Under the pieces are notes generated by a model. That model had not been told where the DNA came from, did not search any database, and worked only from the letters and a program-made list of their open reading frames with translations. Of a stretch of DNA of 64,000 nucleotides, positions 1-9,182 are shown piece after piece. Source of the DNA: Flavobacterium tegetincola DSM 22377. GTDB lineage: Bacteria; Bacteroidota; Bacteroidia; Flavobacteriales; Flavobacteriaceae. The stretch lies in contig NZ_KE384383.1 in the NCBI RefSeq assembly GCF_000425485.1, positions 248,117 through 312,116 of the forward strand, in the 5' to 3' direction. The translations under genes were made by a program, and so were the position numbers. Position 1 is the stretch's first letter. Each line of letters opens with the position of its first letter.

Positions 1-706
1 CATAAATTACAAATGGCTTACCGTTCATCTGTAAATTTGCATTTTTAAAGAAGGTGCTCATCTTTTGTAGCATAGGCGTGATTTTAGAATTCATGTCGCG
101 CAACTTTACCGTAGCACTTTGTTTGACGTAAAATCCGCCTTCAATAGTTGCAATTCCAATAACTTGGGTAGAAAAACTACTAATTTCCTTGGTTATGATT
201 GCATTTACATTGTTCAAGCTGTTTTGAAACATTTTTGCTTTAAACTGTTCAACACCACCGTTAAATGCGGCTTTGATTTTTGTAGTAAAATCAGCACTAC
301 CTGTAACCGTCCAATTTAATTGCGTTCCGCCGATGGAATCTTTTAGAGTTAAAGTAGATTTGGAAACTTGTCCGTCTATACTTAATTTCTGTGCGATACT
401 GTCGTTTTCCTTTACAAAAAGTGATTGAATGGAACCAAAACCATCACTTTTTTTCCAAGATAAAGAACTTCCTTGCCCAACGGTATTATCGGGAAAAGAA
501 AATTTTACGTCTGCTTGGTTTGCTTCTAAATCCATCCATTGGTCCCAATTTCGATAATCGTTAATGTAATTAAATACAACTTCTTTTGGTACTTTAATAA
601 AGGTAGAACGCTTTATGGTATACTCGCCATTTTGAGTGGCTATGTAAACGGAAATTCCTACAAGTGCTAAGAGTAATAAAAGAAATACGTATTTGATAAT
701 TTTCAT
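1..706 (-). CDS. SRPBCC-family protein, 3' end outside window
   Basis: The frame is open from an ATG at 704-706 to the left edge, so about 235 codons are present and the C-terminus is missing. Residues 4-22 form one hydrophobic segment (an N-terminal anchor or uncleaved signal). It is followed by a stretch typical of the START-like/polyketide-cyclase fold, with conserved FIKVPKEVVFNYINDY and a WDQW motif near residue 47. The later part resembles the GyrI-like effector-binding domain that often follows SRPBCC in Bacteroidota. The ligand is unknown. Nothing upstream on the same strand suggests an operon; the next 190 bases hold no gene on this strand. The family call rests on pattern recognition only. 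Confidence 0.72.
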   Translation of the reverse strand, partial: MKIIKYVFLLLLLALVGISVYIATQNGEYTIKRSTFIKVPKEVVFNYINDYRNWDQWMDLEANQADVKFSFPDNTVGQGSSLSWKKSDGFGSIQSLFVKENDSIAQKLSIDGQVSKSTLTLKDSIGGTQLNWTVTGSADFTTKIKAAFNGGVEQFKAKMFQNSLNNVNAIITKEISSFSTQVIGIATIEGGFYVKQSATVKLRDMNSKITPMLQKMSTFFKNANLQMNGKPFVIY

Positions 707-899
707 AGTGCAAGCCAATTTATAGTGTAAAGGTAAAAATTTAAATGTTAAGAATACTTACAAATCAAAGCTCAGATTTTTAAAAAGCGCCTGGAATTTT
801 AGAAATAGTAATTAATTTTATAATATAATTGATTTTACACGTAAAAAATCAGTCGCATTGCTGTCGTAAATTTACATTGTAATTAATAAAGGCAGGATT

Positions 900-1031
900 A
901 TGGAAAAGATGGATAAAATACAAAAGAAAAATTTTTACATTAACAGGAAAAATATTGACCTAAATAGAAATATTATATCGGTAGTATTATTGATAGGTTA
1001 CGTAATTTTTGCTGCTATTTATTTAGTATAA
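900..1031 (+). CDS. possible 43-residue single-TM micro-protein
   Basis: This short frame starts at ATG 900 and stops at TAA 1029-1031. Its first ~23 residues are Lys/Asn-rich and charged, followed by a hydrophobic segment (IISVVLLIGYVIFAAIYLV) that runs to the stop, as in small tail-anchored membrane proteins. It has a purine-rich stretch (AAAGGCAGG) just upstream. It overlaps the last 13 bases of the convergent gene at 1019-1576. I recognise no family. The clean basic-then-hydrophobic layout argues for a real product, but a chance frame in A+T-rich DNA cannot be excluded. Confidence 0.35.
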   Translation: MEKMDKIQKKNFYINRKNIDLNRNIISVVLLIGYVIFAAIYLV

Positions 1032-1576
1032 CTAGGTTTGAGTAGCTGTTGCTTAATTTGTAATAAAGTATAATCTGTACTTATCATCAGCTGAATCACT
1101 TTAAATAATAAGGAATCAAAATCTTCCCCTGTATCCCAATATTTCAAGTTTTTGCCGTCAGGCAAAATGTTTCGAATTTCCTTAACTCTCTTTGTTGTAT
1201 CAACTGCATTTCTCAGAAACCTTCCCTGATTTTTGGATGTGTTTTTGTGGTAATACTGAACTGATTTTTCTGTAAAATCTACTTCAATAAAATATAATTT
1301 TTCAATCTCGTTGATAGAGTGAAATTCATCCCAATTGGCATAGCCTACTTTTACTCGAGAAGATTGTTCCAGACCATTACTTTGCAAACGCCACTTGCAA
1401 TTTGCCGCACGACCCCAATGGTTGGATTTGCGGTAAACGCCTGTGGTGGTAAAGGAATATTCGCTTCCAGATTTGCTGATGTAATTCAACTTTAAAGCAG
1501 CTATTTCAGCAATTGAGACCTCTGTAAAAATGCAAAAAGTATATTTATGGAAATTCGTTTTATTGTATATTTTCAT
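1019..1576 (-). CDS. hypothetical protein, last gene of the tamB-tamL unit
   Basis: This 185-residue protein has no signal peptide or membrane segment and is fairly rich in Lys, Tyr and Trp. A central motif GVYRKSNHWGRAANCKWRL (about residues 46-64) is followed by a GYANW element, which looks like a small beta-rich domain. I recall similar proteins as unnamed conserved proteins in Flavobacteriaceae but can give no function. The ATG lies only 9 bases after the tamL stop on the same strand, so it is probably co-transcribed with tamB and tamL. Co-transcription alone does not make it part of the outer-membrane machinery, since it appears cytoplasmic. Confidence 0.7.
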   Translation of the reverse strand: MKIYNKTNFHKYTFCIFTEVSIAEIAALKLNYISKSGSEYSFTTTGVYRKSNHWGRAANCKWRLQSNGLEQSSRVKVGYANWDEFHSINEIEKLYFIEVDFTEKSVQYYHKNTSKNQGRFLRNAVDTTKRVKEIRNILPDGKNLKYWDTGEDFDSLLFKVIQLMISTDYTLLQIKQQLLKPSYTK

Positions 1577-1585
1577 CCGTTTAAA

Positions 1586-3865
1586 TTAGAATGGATAACC
1601 AATGGCTAAATTGAAAACACCTGATTTTAAATTTACTTTGTCTAAAATCCATCGGTCTGATACATTTCCATAAGGTAAGCGTAAAGGTACTGCAAAATCA
1701 GTTCTTAAAATTAAGAATGAAAAGTCAAATCGAAGTCCGAGTCCGGCACCAACAGCGATGTCATCAAAGAATTTACTAGAGAAATTTTTCTGATTTTGTG
1801 CATCCTGTGATGCATCGGTAGCATTGATGCTCCAAATATTTCCTGCATCAAAGAAAACTGCTCCGTGAACTACACTGTAGATTTTTGCACGGTATTCAGT
1901 ACTGAATTCTAATTTGACATCCCCGGATTGATCAGGTAGAAATCCACCTTCATTTACTACGGGAGCAAAGGACCCTGGTCCAATTGAACGTGCCCGAAAT
2001 GCTCGAATACTATTGGTTCCACCAATAAAAAATTGTTTAATAAACGGAATCGTAGTGGAGTTTCCGTACGCAATTGCACCTCCAGCAACCACACGACTGG
2101 CAATCTCGCTGTCCTGTGACAATTTGTGGTAAAATCTAAAGTCAGCTTGCACTTTCACAAATTGGCTAAACGGAACGCCTAAAATTTCTTTCGGATCTTT
2201 AGACTTAGCATCCGCTCCAGATACTAATCCTGCTACAGTTCCCGCAATGTCCATTTCGCCTTTGAAATACATGGTATTCTTCTTGCGTTTTTGCATCGTG
2301 TTTGTGTAGGTGTACGAATACGTAGGGCCAAAAATCAGTTGCTTTTCAATCACCTTGCCTAATGATTCATTATTTTTGACCTGATTATCGTACAAAGTAC
2401 TCACATTCATTGGACTTGCGTACGTAATTTCGGTAATTTTTAATTCATGTTCTTTTCTAATGTTTTCTTTCCAAATGTAACCAAAAGAAGCTCGGAAGGT
2501 ATTTAAAGAGTACAGTTTGGAGCGCTCTTGAAATTCATAGCCAATTAATGCTTTCGTCTTTGGCACAAAACCGCTTCCTGATTTTAATTTAATAGGTGAG
2601 ATAAATCGAGGCCATATCAAGCTGACTTCGCCACCCACTCGATAAACATTGAAGCCGTTATTTTGTCCCGCTGTTTGCACTTCCAGACCTCCAAATGTAG
2701 AAATGCTCAGTAATTCTGCACCTTTAAATGTATTTCTATTGCTCCAATTTACATTAAGTTCCGTCCCCGTGTAATTGGCTGAATTGGTTTTACCTAAAAT
2801 TTCTATTCTAAAAGATTTTTTTGTCAAAGGCGTTAAATAATAATAAGCGTCTAAATAATTTCCGGTGGTATCGGCAACTTTAAAGGAGTTTTTTACAAAT
2901 TTAAACGTGCCTAAATTCACCAATCGGTTCAATGATAAGTTGTGATTGGTTCGGTTGTACAAATCGTCTTTATCAAAATACAAAGCACGGTCAAAAACGC
3001 GCGAATCAAACGTATTATTTTTATCAATAATGGTAAAGTCTCTGTAGCTCTTTATTTTTCCTTCTTCACCTTTAATGGTGTCCGTGATTTTAAAATTGGG
3101 GTAAACAAAAATGTCATTGATCCTAAATTGTTCCTTAGCATTAGCTGTTGTTTCTTCTTTAATTTTTAAAATTAAATCGGCTTCGAACTTGCCAACGGTG
3201 CTGTCCACTTGAACCAATATATCATCTGCAGAAAAGTAGTAAAATCCGCGTTCCTTCAAACGAGTATCAATCCTCTGACGTTCTAATTTTATGTTTTCTA
3301 AATTATAAGGATCGCCAATTCGTAAGAGTGATCTTTTCTTAAGTTGGTTTATAGAAGTGGATAAAATAGTGGAATCGGTAGGAAAGGTAACCGATTTAAT
3401 TTTATATTGTTGTCCAGGTGTAACTATGAATTCTGCAGACGCTTTGTCTTTTCGTCTTGTACTATCGGCTTCAATACGTGTTTTAAAATGGCCGTTGTTC
3501 TCGCTGTAATTTCTCAAAACATCAGCGTTGTAATCCAAATCAACCGAACTAAATAAGACCGGCGCTTCTCCCAATTTGTATTTAATCCAGTGTTTAAAAC
3601 CTTTTTGCTTTTTAGGTTCGCTCACTAGATTGTAGAAAAATAATTTAGGTTTCAGTCCTAAAAATGATTTATTGGGTTTTGGTCGCAACATATCTTCCAT
3701 CACACCTTTCAGTGCTTTCCGCTGTTTTTTGGAAATCAAGGAATCTTCCACTTTTACGCTTCCGCCAGTGTAAAGTAAATCGCCTTCTGGAACGTATTTG
3801 GTGCTGTTGCATGCACTTAACAGAAGTAAAAAAATTATGGAAAAGGTAAGTTGTTTAATGTTCAT
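1586..3865 (-). CDS. tamL: TamL, lipidated BamA/TamA-family outer-membrane protein
   Basis: This 759-residue protein starts with a lipoprotein signal ending in LLLLSAC (Cys19 lipidated), then POTRA-like periplasmic repeats, and from roughly residue 350 a 16-strand-type Omp85 barrel. The barrel ends in the terminal aromatic signature (AIGYPF). Lipidation of a TamA homologue is the hallmark of TamL in Bacteroidota. It is expected to work with TamB in moving proteins or lipids to the outer membrane. Its ATG shares one base with the tamB stop (TAATG), which indicates translational coupling. Length and domain order fit the family, and I see no damage. Confidence 0.9.
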   Translation of the reverse strand: MNIKQLTFSIIFLLLLSACNSTKYVPEGDLLYTGGSVKVEDSLISKKQRKALKGVMEDMLRPKPNKSFLGLKPKLFFYNLVSEPKKQKGFKHWIKYKLGEAPVLFSSVDLDYNADVLRNYSENNGHFKTRIEADSTRRKDKASAEFIVTPGQQYKIKSVTFPTDSTILSTSINQLKKRSLLRIGDPYNLENIKLERQRIDTRLKERGFYYFSADDILVQVDSTVGKFEADLILKIKEETTANAKEQFRINDIFVYPNFKITDTIKGEEGKIKSYRDFTIIDKNNTFDSRVFDRALYFDKDDLYNRTNHNLSLNRLVNLGTFKFVKNSFKVADTTGNYLDAYYYLTPLTKKSFRIEILGKTNSANYTGTELNVNWSNRNTFKGAELLSISTFGGLEVQTAGQNNGFNVYRVGGEVSLIWPRFISPIKLKSGSGFVPKTKALIGYEFQERSKLYSLNTFRASFGYIWKENIRKEHELKITEITYASPMNVSTLYDNQVKNNESLGKVIEKQLIFGPTYSYTYTNTMQKRKKNTMYFKGEMDIAGTVAGLVSGADAKSKDPKEILGVPFSQFVKVQADFRFYHKLSQDSEIASRVVAGGAIAYGNSTTIPFIKQFFIGGTNSIRAFRARSIGPGSFAPVVNEGGFLPDQSGDVKLEFSTEYRAKIYSVVHGAVFFDAGNIWSINATDASQDAQNQKNFSSKFFDDIAVGAGLGLRFDFSFLILRTDFAVPLRLPYGNVSDRWILDKVNLKSGVFNLAIGYPF

Positions 3866-6800
3866 TATTTTTCTTTTTGAGAATCTACTTCTACTTCTTT
3901 TTTTGCTTCTTTTTCTTCAAGTTGGTCTTTCGCCTTTTCGCGTAATTTTTGCTCTTTCATTCGCTCTTTAGCCTCTTTTTCTTCTTTACTTCTATGAAAT
4001 AACTCACGGAATTTATCGTAATCAAAAGTAATTATAAATGCGACGCCAGTTTCCACAACTTGACCTTGGAGCGCTACTTGGTAATCATTTTTGCGGTAAG
4101 CTCTAACGCGGTATCTGCCGTCTTTAGTAAGTTGATAGTCTAAAGCTACATCACCAGCAATTTTATTGGTTTCTTGATTGGCTTGTTGAGGACCTTCTAA
4201 ACCTATTGTACTTCCCACAGTAACTTTCAATCTATCGTTCAACAAACTTTTGGAAACGCCTACATTCAAGTCGGTTTTATTTGCTTTCTCACCTGTGGTA
4301 TAATCTTCTGTGGATTCTAAGTCAAAATTTAATTCTACACCATCAATCAAGTCGGAAGCTAAATTATTCAATTGTTGCGACAAAATTTTACTAGCACTTT
4401 GACGCGCTAATGATCCTGCATCTGCACCGCCAGCTTCACTTGAAAATGGGTTTTCGCCAATAAATCGGTTGAGCAGCAATAACGCAAATACTTGCTTATT
4501 GAGTTCAGAAGGTTCTTGTCTGATTTGTTCTAATTTCAGTTTTGTCGCGTTGATTATATCGGTAGAAACCGAGTTGTTTCCGTCTGGTAAAACAATGTCA
4601 AATGTGATTTCAGGTTGCAGCAATTCCCCTTTCATAATTAGTTCGGTTTCAAACGGAATTTTTTGCTTGTAGGTATTTCGTATTCCTGCTGTTGAAGTTC
4701 CCAATTGATCTTCTACCAAATCAATTGGTGCAGCCTCTGTTTTATAAATTGCGGTAATATTTACGTCTGCATCAGTTGGTTCGCCAGTCCATAAAATGTA
4801 ACTTCCTTCCTTGATGTCAAATTTTCTCTTGATTACATTAAAAGTCATTTCATAACTTCCTTCCGTAAATTCATATCTACCTGTAAGTGTCGTCTTACCC
4901 GATGCATCAATTCCACCTGTCAGTTGCGCTTCTCCTTTTAATTTTAAGAAATCTCCGTTTCCTTTGTCAATCACAATTGAAATCGCAGCTTCTTCCACTA
5001 TTTCAATATTTGCAGAGGCTATTATTCCTTTTAATTTTGTCTGAGCTAAGGTGTCACTTACCGTTAATTTGTCAAATAAAGGAGGATTGTCTTGGTCAAT
5101 AAATTCTACAATTCCTTCACGATCAGCAATAGATGGATCCGATTGCGGAAGTACAATGGTGAAATCGGTGTCTTTATTAATCTTGATTGTACCTTCCACA
5201 ACCGGTTGATTTAAATCACCTTTGACAGAAAGTTTAGTATCCAAAAATAATTTTCCATAATACACATCGTTATCTTGAGGACCTGAATTTACTGCTCTAA
5301 AATTATTCGCTTCAATATTTAAATCAAATCCATAATCGCGGAAATTTTGAGTTAAAACAGCTCCTTTTACAAATAATTTATTATCATTTGCATCACTAAT
5401 TTCAAAATCATTGAACGCAATTCCTTGCTGATCGATGACAATTTTGTCATTAATATCTTTAAAGGTAGAATTCAATTGCTTCACATTAAATCCGACAGCG
5501 TTAAAATCCAACGTTCCATTAATAGCTGGTGCTTCTGATGTTCCTTTTACTGTAAATTTACCAGATAAAAAGCCTTCACTTTTCGTAAGATTTCCCATCG
5601 TAAAGCCCTGAATACTTTTCATACTCAATTTTTCTAAATCAAGTAGTAGGTCAAAGGTCTTAGAATCGGCTTTATAGGTTCCATTTAAATTTACTTCATT
5701 TCCATTTCCAGTAATCGCTACTTTTGCATCGTAATTGTTAGCGACGGTATTATCTACTTTGATACCAATATTTCCAACGGTGTCTTTATTAAATGTAAAA
5801 TTTTCAATATTCAAATCAGCCGTGAATAATGGATTGTCTTTTAAATTTTTAAGTAAAATTGTTCCGTCCAATACACCGCTAGCATCAAGATTTTCTTTCT
5901 TAATAACATTGGTGATTGTGGTAATGTCAAATTTTTCAAAGGCAACTTCAATTGGTGCATTCGGCATTTTACTTTGTGACTGTACTTTTATCGCACTTCC
6001 ATTATTCTTTAAATTGAAGTTGTCAATCGTCAATCCTTTCTCATTTAATACTACTGAATTATCGTTTGGAATAATCCACTTCTCATAATTCAGTAAAAAA
6101 TTATCCGAATTTAATTTTACCGTATTATTATTGTCTTTTGTCTCTAAATTTCCTGAAATAGCGTACTGATCTTTGCCTTTAGCATCTTTTAATAATAAAT
6201 CATAATTCGCAATATTATTGGCAACAGTTCCCGAGATTTTAGTGTACGGCAAGCCAAAAGAGGCCATGCTAATATCGTCTACTACAACGTCATAAACCAA
6301 CGAATCGCCTTTAGTATTCACGTCAATCACAGCTCCCGAAATTGTATTTCCATTATACACAATTTTAGGTATTTTCCCTTTAATTGCAATTGTATCGTTC
6401 ACGCTATTGTATCTACCAACGATTTCAACAGGTTGCAAACTGGTTAAATTTGGGATGATTTTCTGTAAAGTTGGGTCGTCTTTAATGTTGATTTTAAACG
6501 CCAATTGTTGATCCGTTGTTGCTTTTTTCTTTGCATTAGGATTCGCATCAAAATATTTGGCAATTGAATTTTGCAAAGCAGTTCCAATTTCGCTCAACTT
6601 AAATTGTCCGTCAATGTCAGCGTTTGCAAATTGAGATTGTAATGTAATTGTGTTTTTTTCAGCAGTTGCAATCGCCCGAATTTTAATACTGTCTAACGCA
6701 ACTTGTTCTTTTTCGTTAGCGTAAACCAAGTCGGTTAAATCAATTCGAGCATTCAAGAAATCCAAATCAGCCGTTGGAACATCAGCGACGATATTTCCCT

Positions 6801-8946
6801 TTATTTTTAAAGGTCCAGCGTGTAAATTCAATTTGTTTAAATCAGCAATATCCAAATTCATCTTCAATTTTACTGCAGGATATTTGTCTTTAAATCCACC
6901 ACTTGTTGCTAATTTAAACGTCAAATTTGGGTCGTTCATATCGGCTTTTACGTCAAAAGTTCCGTTAGCAATCGAACCGTCAAGATTCAAATTGGTGTAA
7001 TTATATCTGTTAAATTGAGCTTGTTTCACAGTTCCAGAAATCGTTGCATTTGCTGTTTTCGGATTTAATCCAACTCCTTTTACTTTAGCATTGATAGATA
7101 TTTTTCCAATAGAATCATTTCGCAACAAACGACCCAAATCAAATCGGTCTAAATTGACAGTTGCATTGTAACGTTCTGCATTTTTTCGAGTTCGGTCAAA
7201 AAGCGCTTTAATTGTTGCATTTCCAGAACTTGATTTTAGTTGTAAATCCGTATTAAAATTATTGATTCCACCATTAAATTTCCCACTAACTGAGAAATTT
7301 TTTGGCAATTGAATGTTACTTGGAATGGTTCCAGCAGGTAAAAAATCATTCAAGTCTTTCGCTGAAGACTGAAAATTTTTCAAGTCTAATACCAAGTTCA
7401 TTTTCTCAACATCAGGCAAACCTGTAACCGTTCCGCTTGCTACCACTTTTGTAGTTCCAATACCTGAAAGCTCTAGATTTGGAATCTTAAAGTCATTTAC
7501 TTTGCCAGAAATCCGGCTGTTTATTTTTAAAATAGCATTTGGATTTGCCTTAAACGGATTGCTTTTCGCCAAATCAGGAGCGAAAAATAAAATGTCTTTA
7601 AATCCGATTTGACTTCCTTCTAAAGTTGCATTTAAAGCTAAATCGCCAATGTCATCTCCAATTGTGTTGATGGATTCGTAACCGACGATAATTTCATTTT
7701 TAAGTTCCGTTTGAGGTGTTTTTAAATATAATTTCTTCAAATACGAACCTTGATTTCCATAGAAAAAATCAGTTGTCAATGAATCAACTTGAACACCACT
7801 TTTATCTGAAAATTTAAAATTATTGATGGTTCCCGAAATCATTTTCTCTGAATAGAAAAAGGTAGTTGCATCTAGTTTCAACCCTTTTAAATCCAAATGT
7901 TTATAATCAATTCCTTTTTGGATTGCAACACTATTGTAATCATCAAATTTAAAATCAACACTGTCGATTTTTATGGAATTCAATTTTAATTGCCAATTAT
8001 TTTGAGTAGTAATTGTATCCGTTTGAACTTCAGTTTTAACTTGGTTTACTTGCTCTTTTTTAGTCATTGCAAGTGAACTTTTTGTATTGGTTAATTTGAT
8101 TTCTTTAATGTCGACAATTTGCTTTTCAAGGTCAATAGCATTTATCAAAACTTTCAATGAAGCTAAATCTGTCACTGTTTTTATGTTTCCAGATTCGGAA
8201 GTATAATCCAAGTAAATTTGAGAAAGGTTAATTTCCTCAACATTTAATTTAAGCGTATTTGTTTCCGCTTGTTCTTTAACGGCGATTTCAGTTTCTTTCG
8301 CTACTTTTTCAACGATGCCTTGTTTTAATTTTGCTCTAAAACCGTCAATTGTAATCGTTGGTACATTAAAATCCAGCTTTTGTAAATCAAAGTTTTCTAC
8401 TTTCGTATCAAAATGATTTAAGCTAATATTCGCAAAGTTCTTCGTAAAATCGTCGTCATAATTTATCCGAATTTTATTTAATTCAATGGTGTTTAAAGAA
8501 ATTACCATTGGAGCCGAACTGTCCTTCTTTACTTCTTCGGAGGCAAAAGCTTCTGTAATATAATCAAAACTGAAAACGCCTTTATTGTCGCGAGAAATAT
8601 TGGCAACAACTCCATCAATATCAATATCATTCAGCTGCAACTTATTGTTGATAAGTCCAAAAAGATTAAGGTTTACGGCAATTTTCTTTCCGTATAAAAG
8701 TGTGTCTTTCTGCTGATTTTCTAAATAAACGCCTTCTAAAATGAATTTCTTAGGGAAACCCATTTCAAAATTGTCAATCACCACTTTGGTCTTAATTTTT
8801 CCTTCTAGGTAGGAAACCGCTTTGTCTTTTGCAAAATTTTGCACAGCAGGGATTTGAATCGCAATAAATAGCACAAGAATTAGTAAAATCAAAATTCCAA
8901 AAATCCATGCAATTACACGAAGTGTTTTATAAGTATACTTTTTCAA
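3865..8946 (-). CDS. tamB: TamB, translocation/assembly module AsmA-like protein
   Basis: This 1693-residue protein has an N-terminal inner-membrane anchor (about residues 11-33). A long series of beta-rich AsmA/TamB repeats follows, with recurrent 'G.......L...NF' patterns, and the DUF490 TamB C-terminal domain lies in the last 400 residues. Such proteins form a hydrophobic groove across the periplasm for lipids or substrates of the Omp85 partner. The last ~40 residues form a highly charged Lys/Glu tail (roughly 1650-1693). Such a tail is common in the Bacteroidota versions I know, but its role is unclear. It is the first gene of the minus-strand unit with tamL and the 185-residue protein. 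Confidence 0.9.
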   Translation of the reverse strand: MKKYTYKTLRVIAWIFGILILLILVLFIAIQIPAVQNFAKDKAVSYLEGKIKTKVVIDNFEMGFPKKFILEGVYLENQQKDTLLYGKKIAVNLNLFGLINNKLQLNDIDIDGVVANISRDNKGVFSFDYITEAFASEEVKKDSSAPMVISLNTIELNKIRINYDDDFTKNFANISLNHFDTKVENFDLQKLDFNVPTITIDGFRAKLKQGIVEKVAKETEIAVKEQAETNTLKLNVEEINLSQIYLDYTSESGNIKTVTDLASLKVLINAIDLEKQIVDIKEIKLTNTKSSLAMTKKEQVNQVKTEVQTDTITTQNNWQLKLNSIKIDSVDFKFDDYNSVAIQKGIDYKHLDLKGLKLDATTFFYSEKMISGTINNFKFSDKSGVQVDSLTTDFFYGNQGSYLKKLYLKTPQTELKNEIIVGYESINTIGDDIGDLALNATLEGSQIGFKDILFFAPDLAKSNPFKANPNAILKINSRISGKVNDFKIPNLELSGIGTTKVVASGTVTGLPDVEKMNLVLDLKNFQSSAKDLNDFLPAGTIPSNIQLPKNFSVSGKFNGGINNFNTDLQLKSSSGNATIKALFDRTRKNAERYNATVNLDRFDLGRLLRNDSIGKISINAKVKGVGLNPKTANATISGTVKQAQFNRYNYTNLNLDGSIANGTFDVKADMNDPNLTFKLATSGGFKDKYPAVKLKMNLDIADLNKLNLHAGPLKIKGNIVADVPTADLDFLNARIDLTDLVYANEKEQVALDSIKIRAIATAEKNTITLQSQFANADIDGQFKLSEIGTALQNSIAKYFDANPNAKKKATTDQQLAFKINIKDDPTLQKIIPNLTSLQPVEIVGRYNSVNDTIAIKGKIPKIVYNGNTISGAVIDVNTKGDSLVYDVVVDDISMASFGLPYTKISGTVANNIANYDLLLKDAKGKDQYAISGNLETKDNNNTVKLNSDNFLLNYEKWIIPNDNSVVLNEKGLTIDNFNLKNNGSAIKVQSQSKMPNAPIEVAFEKFDITTITNVIKKENLDASGVLDGTILLKNLKDNPLFTADLNIENFTFNKDTVGNIGIKVDNTVANNYDAKVAITGNGNEVNLNGTYKADSKTFDLLLDLEKLSMKSIQGFTMGNLTKSEGFLSGKFTVKGTSEAPAINGTLDFNAVGFNVKQLNSTFKDINDKIVIDQQGIAFNDFEISDANDNKLFVKGAVLTQNFRDYGFDLNIEANNFRAVNSGPQDNDVYYGKLFLDTKLSVKGDLNQPVVEGTIKINKDTDFTIVLPQSDPSIADREGIVEFIDQDNPPLFDKLTVSDTLAQTKLKGIIASANIEIVEEAAISIVIDKGNGDFLKLKGEAQLTGGIDASGKTTLTGRYEFTEGSYEMTFNVIKRKFDIKEGSYILWTGEPTDADVNITAIYKTEAAPIDLVEDQLGTSTAGIRNTYKQKIPFETELIMKGELLQPEITFDIVLPDGNNSVSTDIINATKLKLEQIRQEPSELNKQVFALLLLNRFIGENPFSSEAGGADAGSLARQSASKILSQQLNNLASDLIDGVELNFDLESTEDYTTGEKANKTDLNVGVSKSLLNDRLKVTVGSTIGLEGPQQANQETNKIAGDVALDYQLTKDGRYRVRAYRKNDYQVALQGQVVETGVAFIITFDYDKFRELFHRSKEEKEAKERMKEQKLREKAKDQLEEKEAKKEVEVDSQKEK

Positions 8947-9120
8947 GCGATTCAGTTTAATTGTTTTAGTGAAATTGCAATGCTATTTTTAGTCGTTTTG
9001 ACCTTCAAATTTCGTTGTAAGTTGCAATTTGCTACAAAGATGGCAAATCGATGTTGAATAAATTTATATTTTATATAGATATTGTTGTGAAATTTACTCG
9101 TATAGTTCGCTTTTAAATAA

Positions 9121-9160
9121 TAAAAAAAGAGAAAACAATCGTAGTGATTATTTTCTCTTT
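9121..9160 (-). terminator. intrinsic terminator of the 603-residue gene
   Basis: In the minus-strand transcript a 15-bp stem (9126-9140 with 9146-9160, loop of 5) is followed by a U-run. One G-U pair makes the stem continuous only in that orientation; the plus-strand copy has an A-C mismatch. It lies just downstream of the gene at 9183-10994. Confidence 0.7.
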
Positions 9161-9182
9161 CAAAATATAAATATGATTCTTT

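Noticed and set aside
5735..6088. 117-codon plus-strand frame inside tamB
   Set aside because: Antisense to the well-supported tamB gene; it has no family motif and arises from codon bias on the opposite strand.
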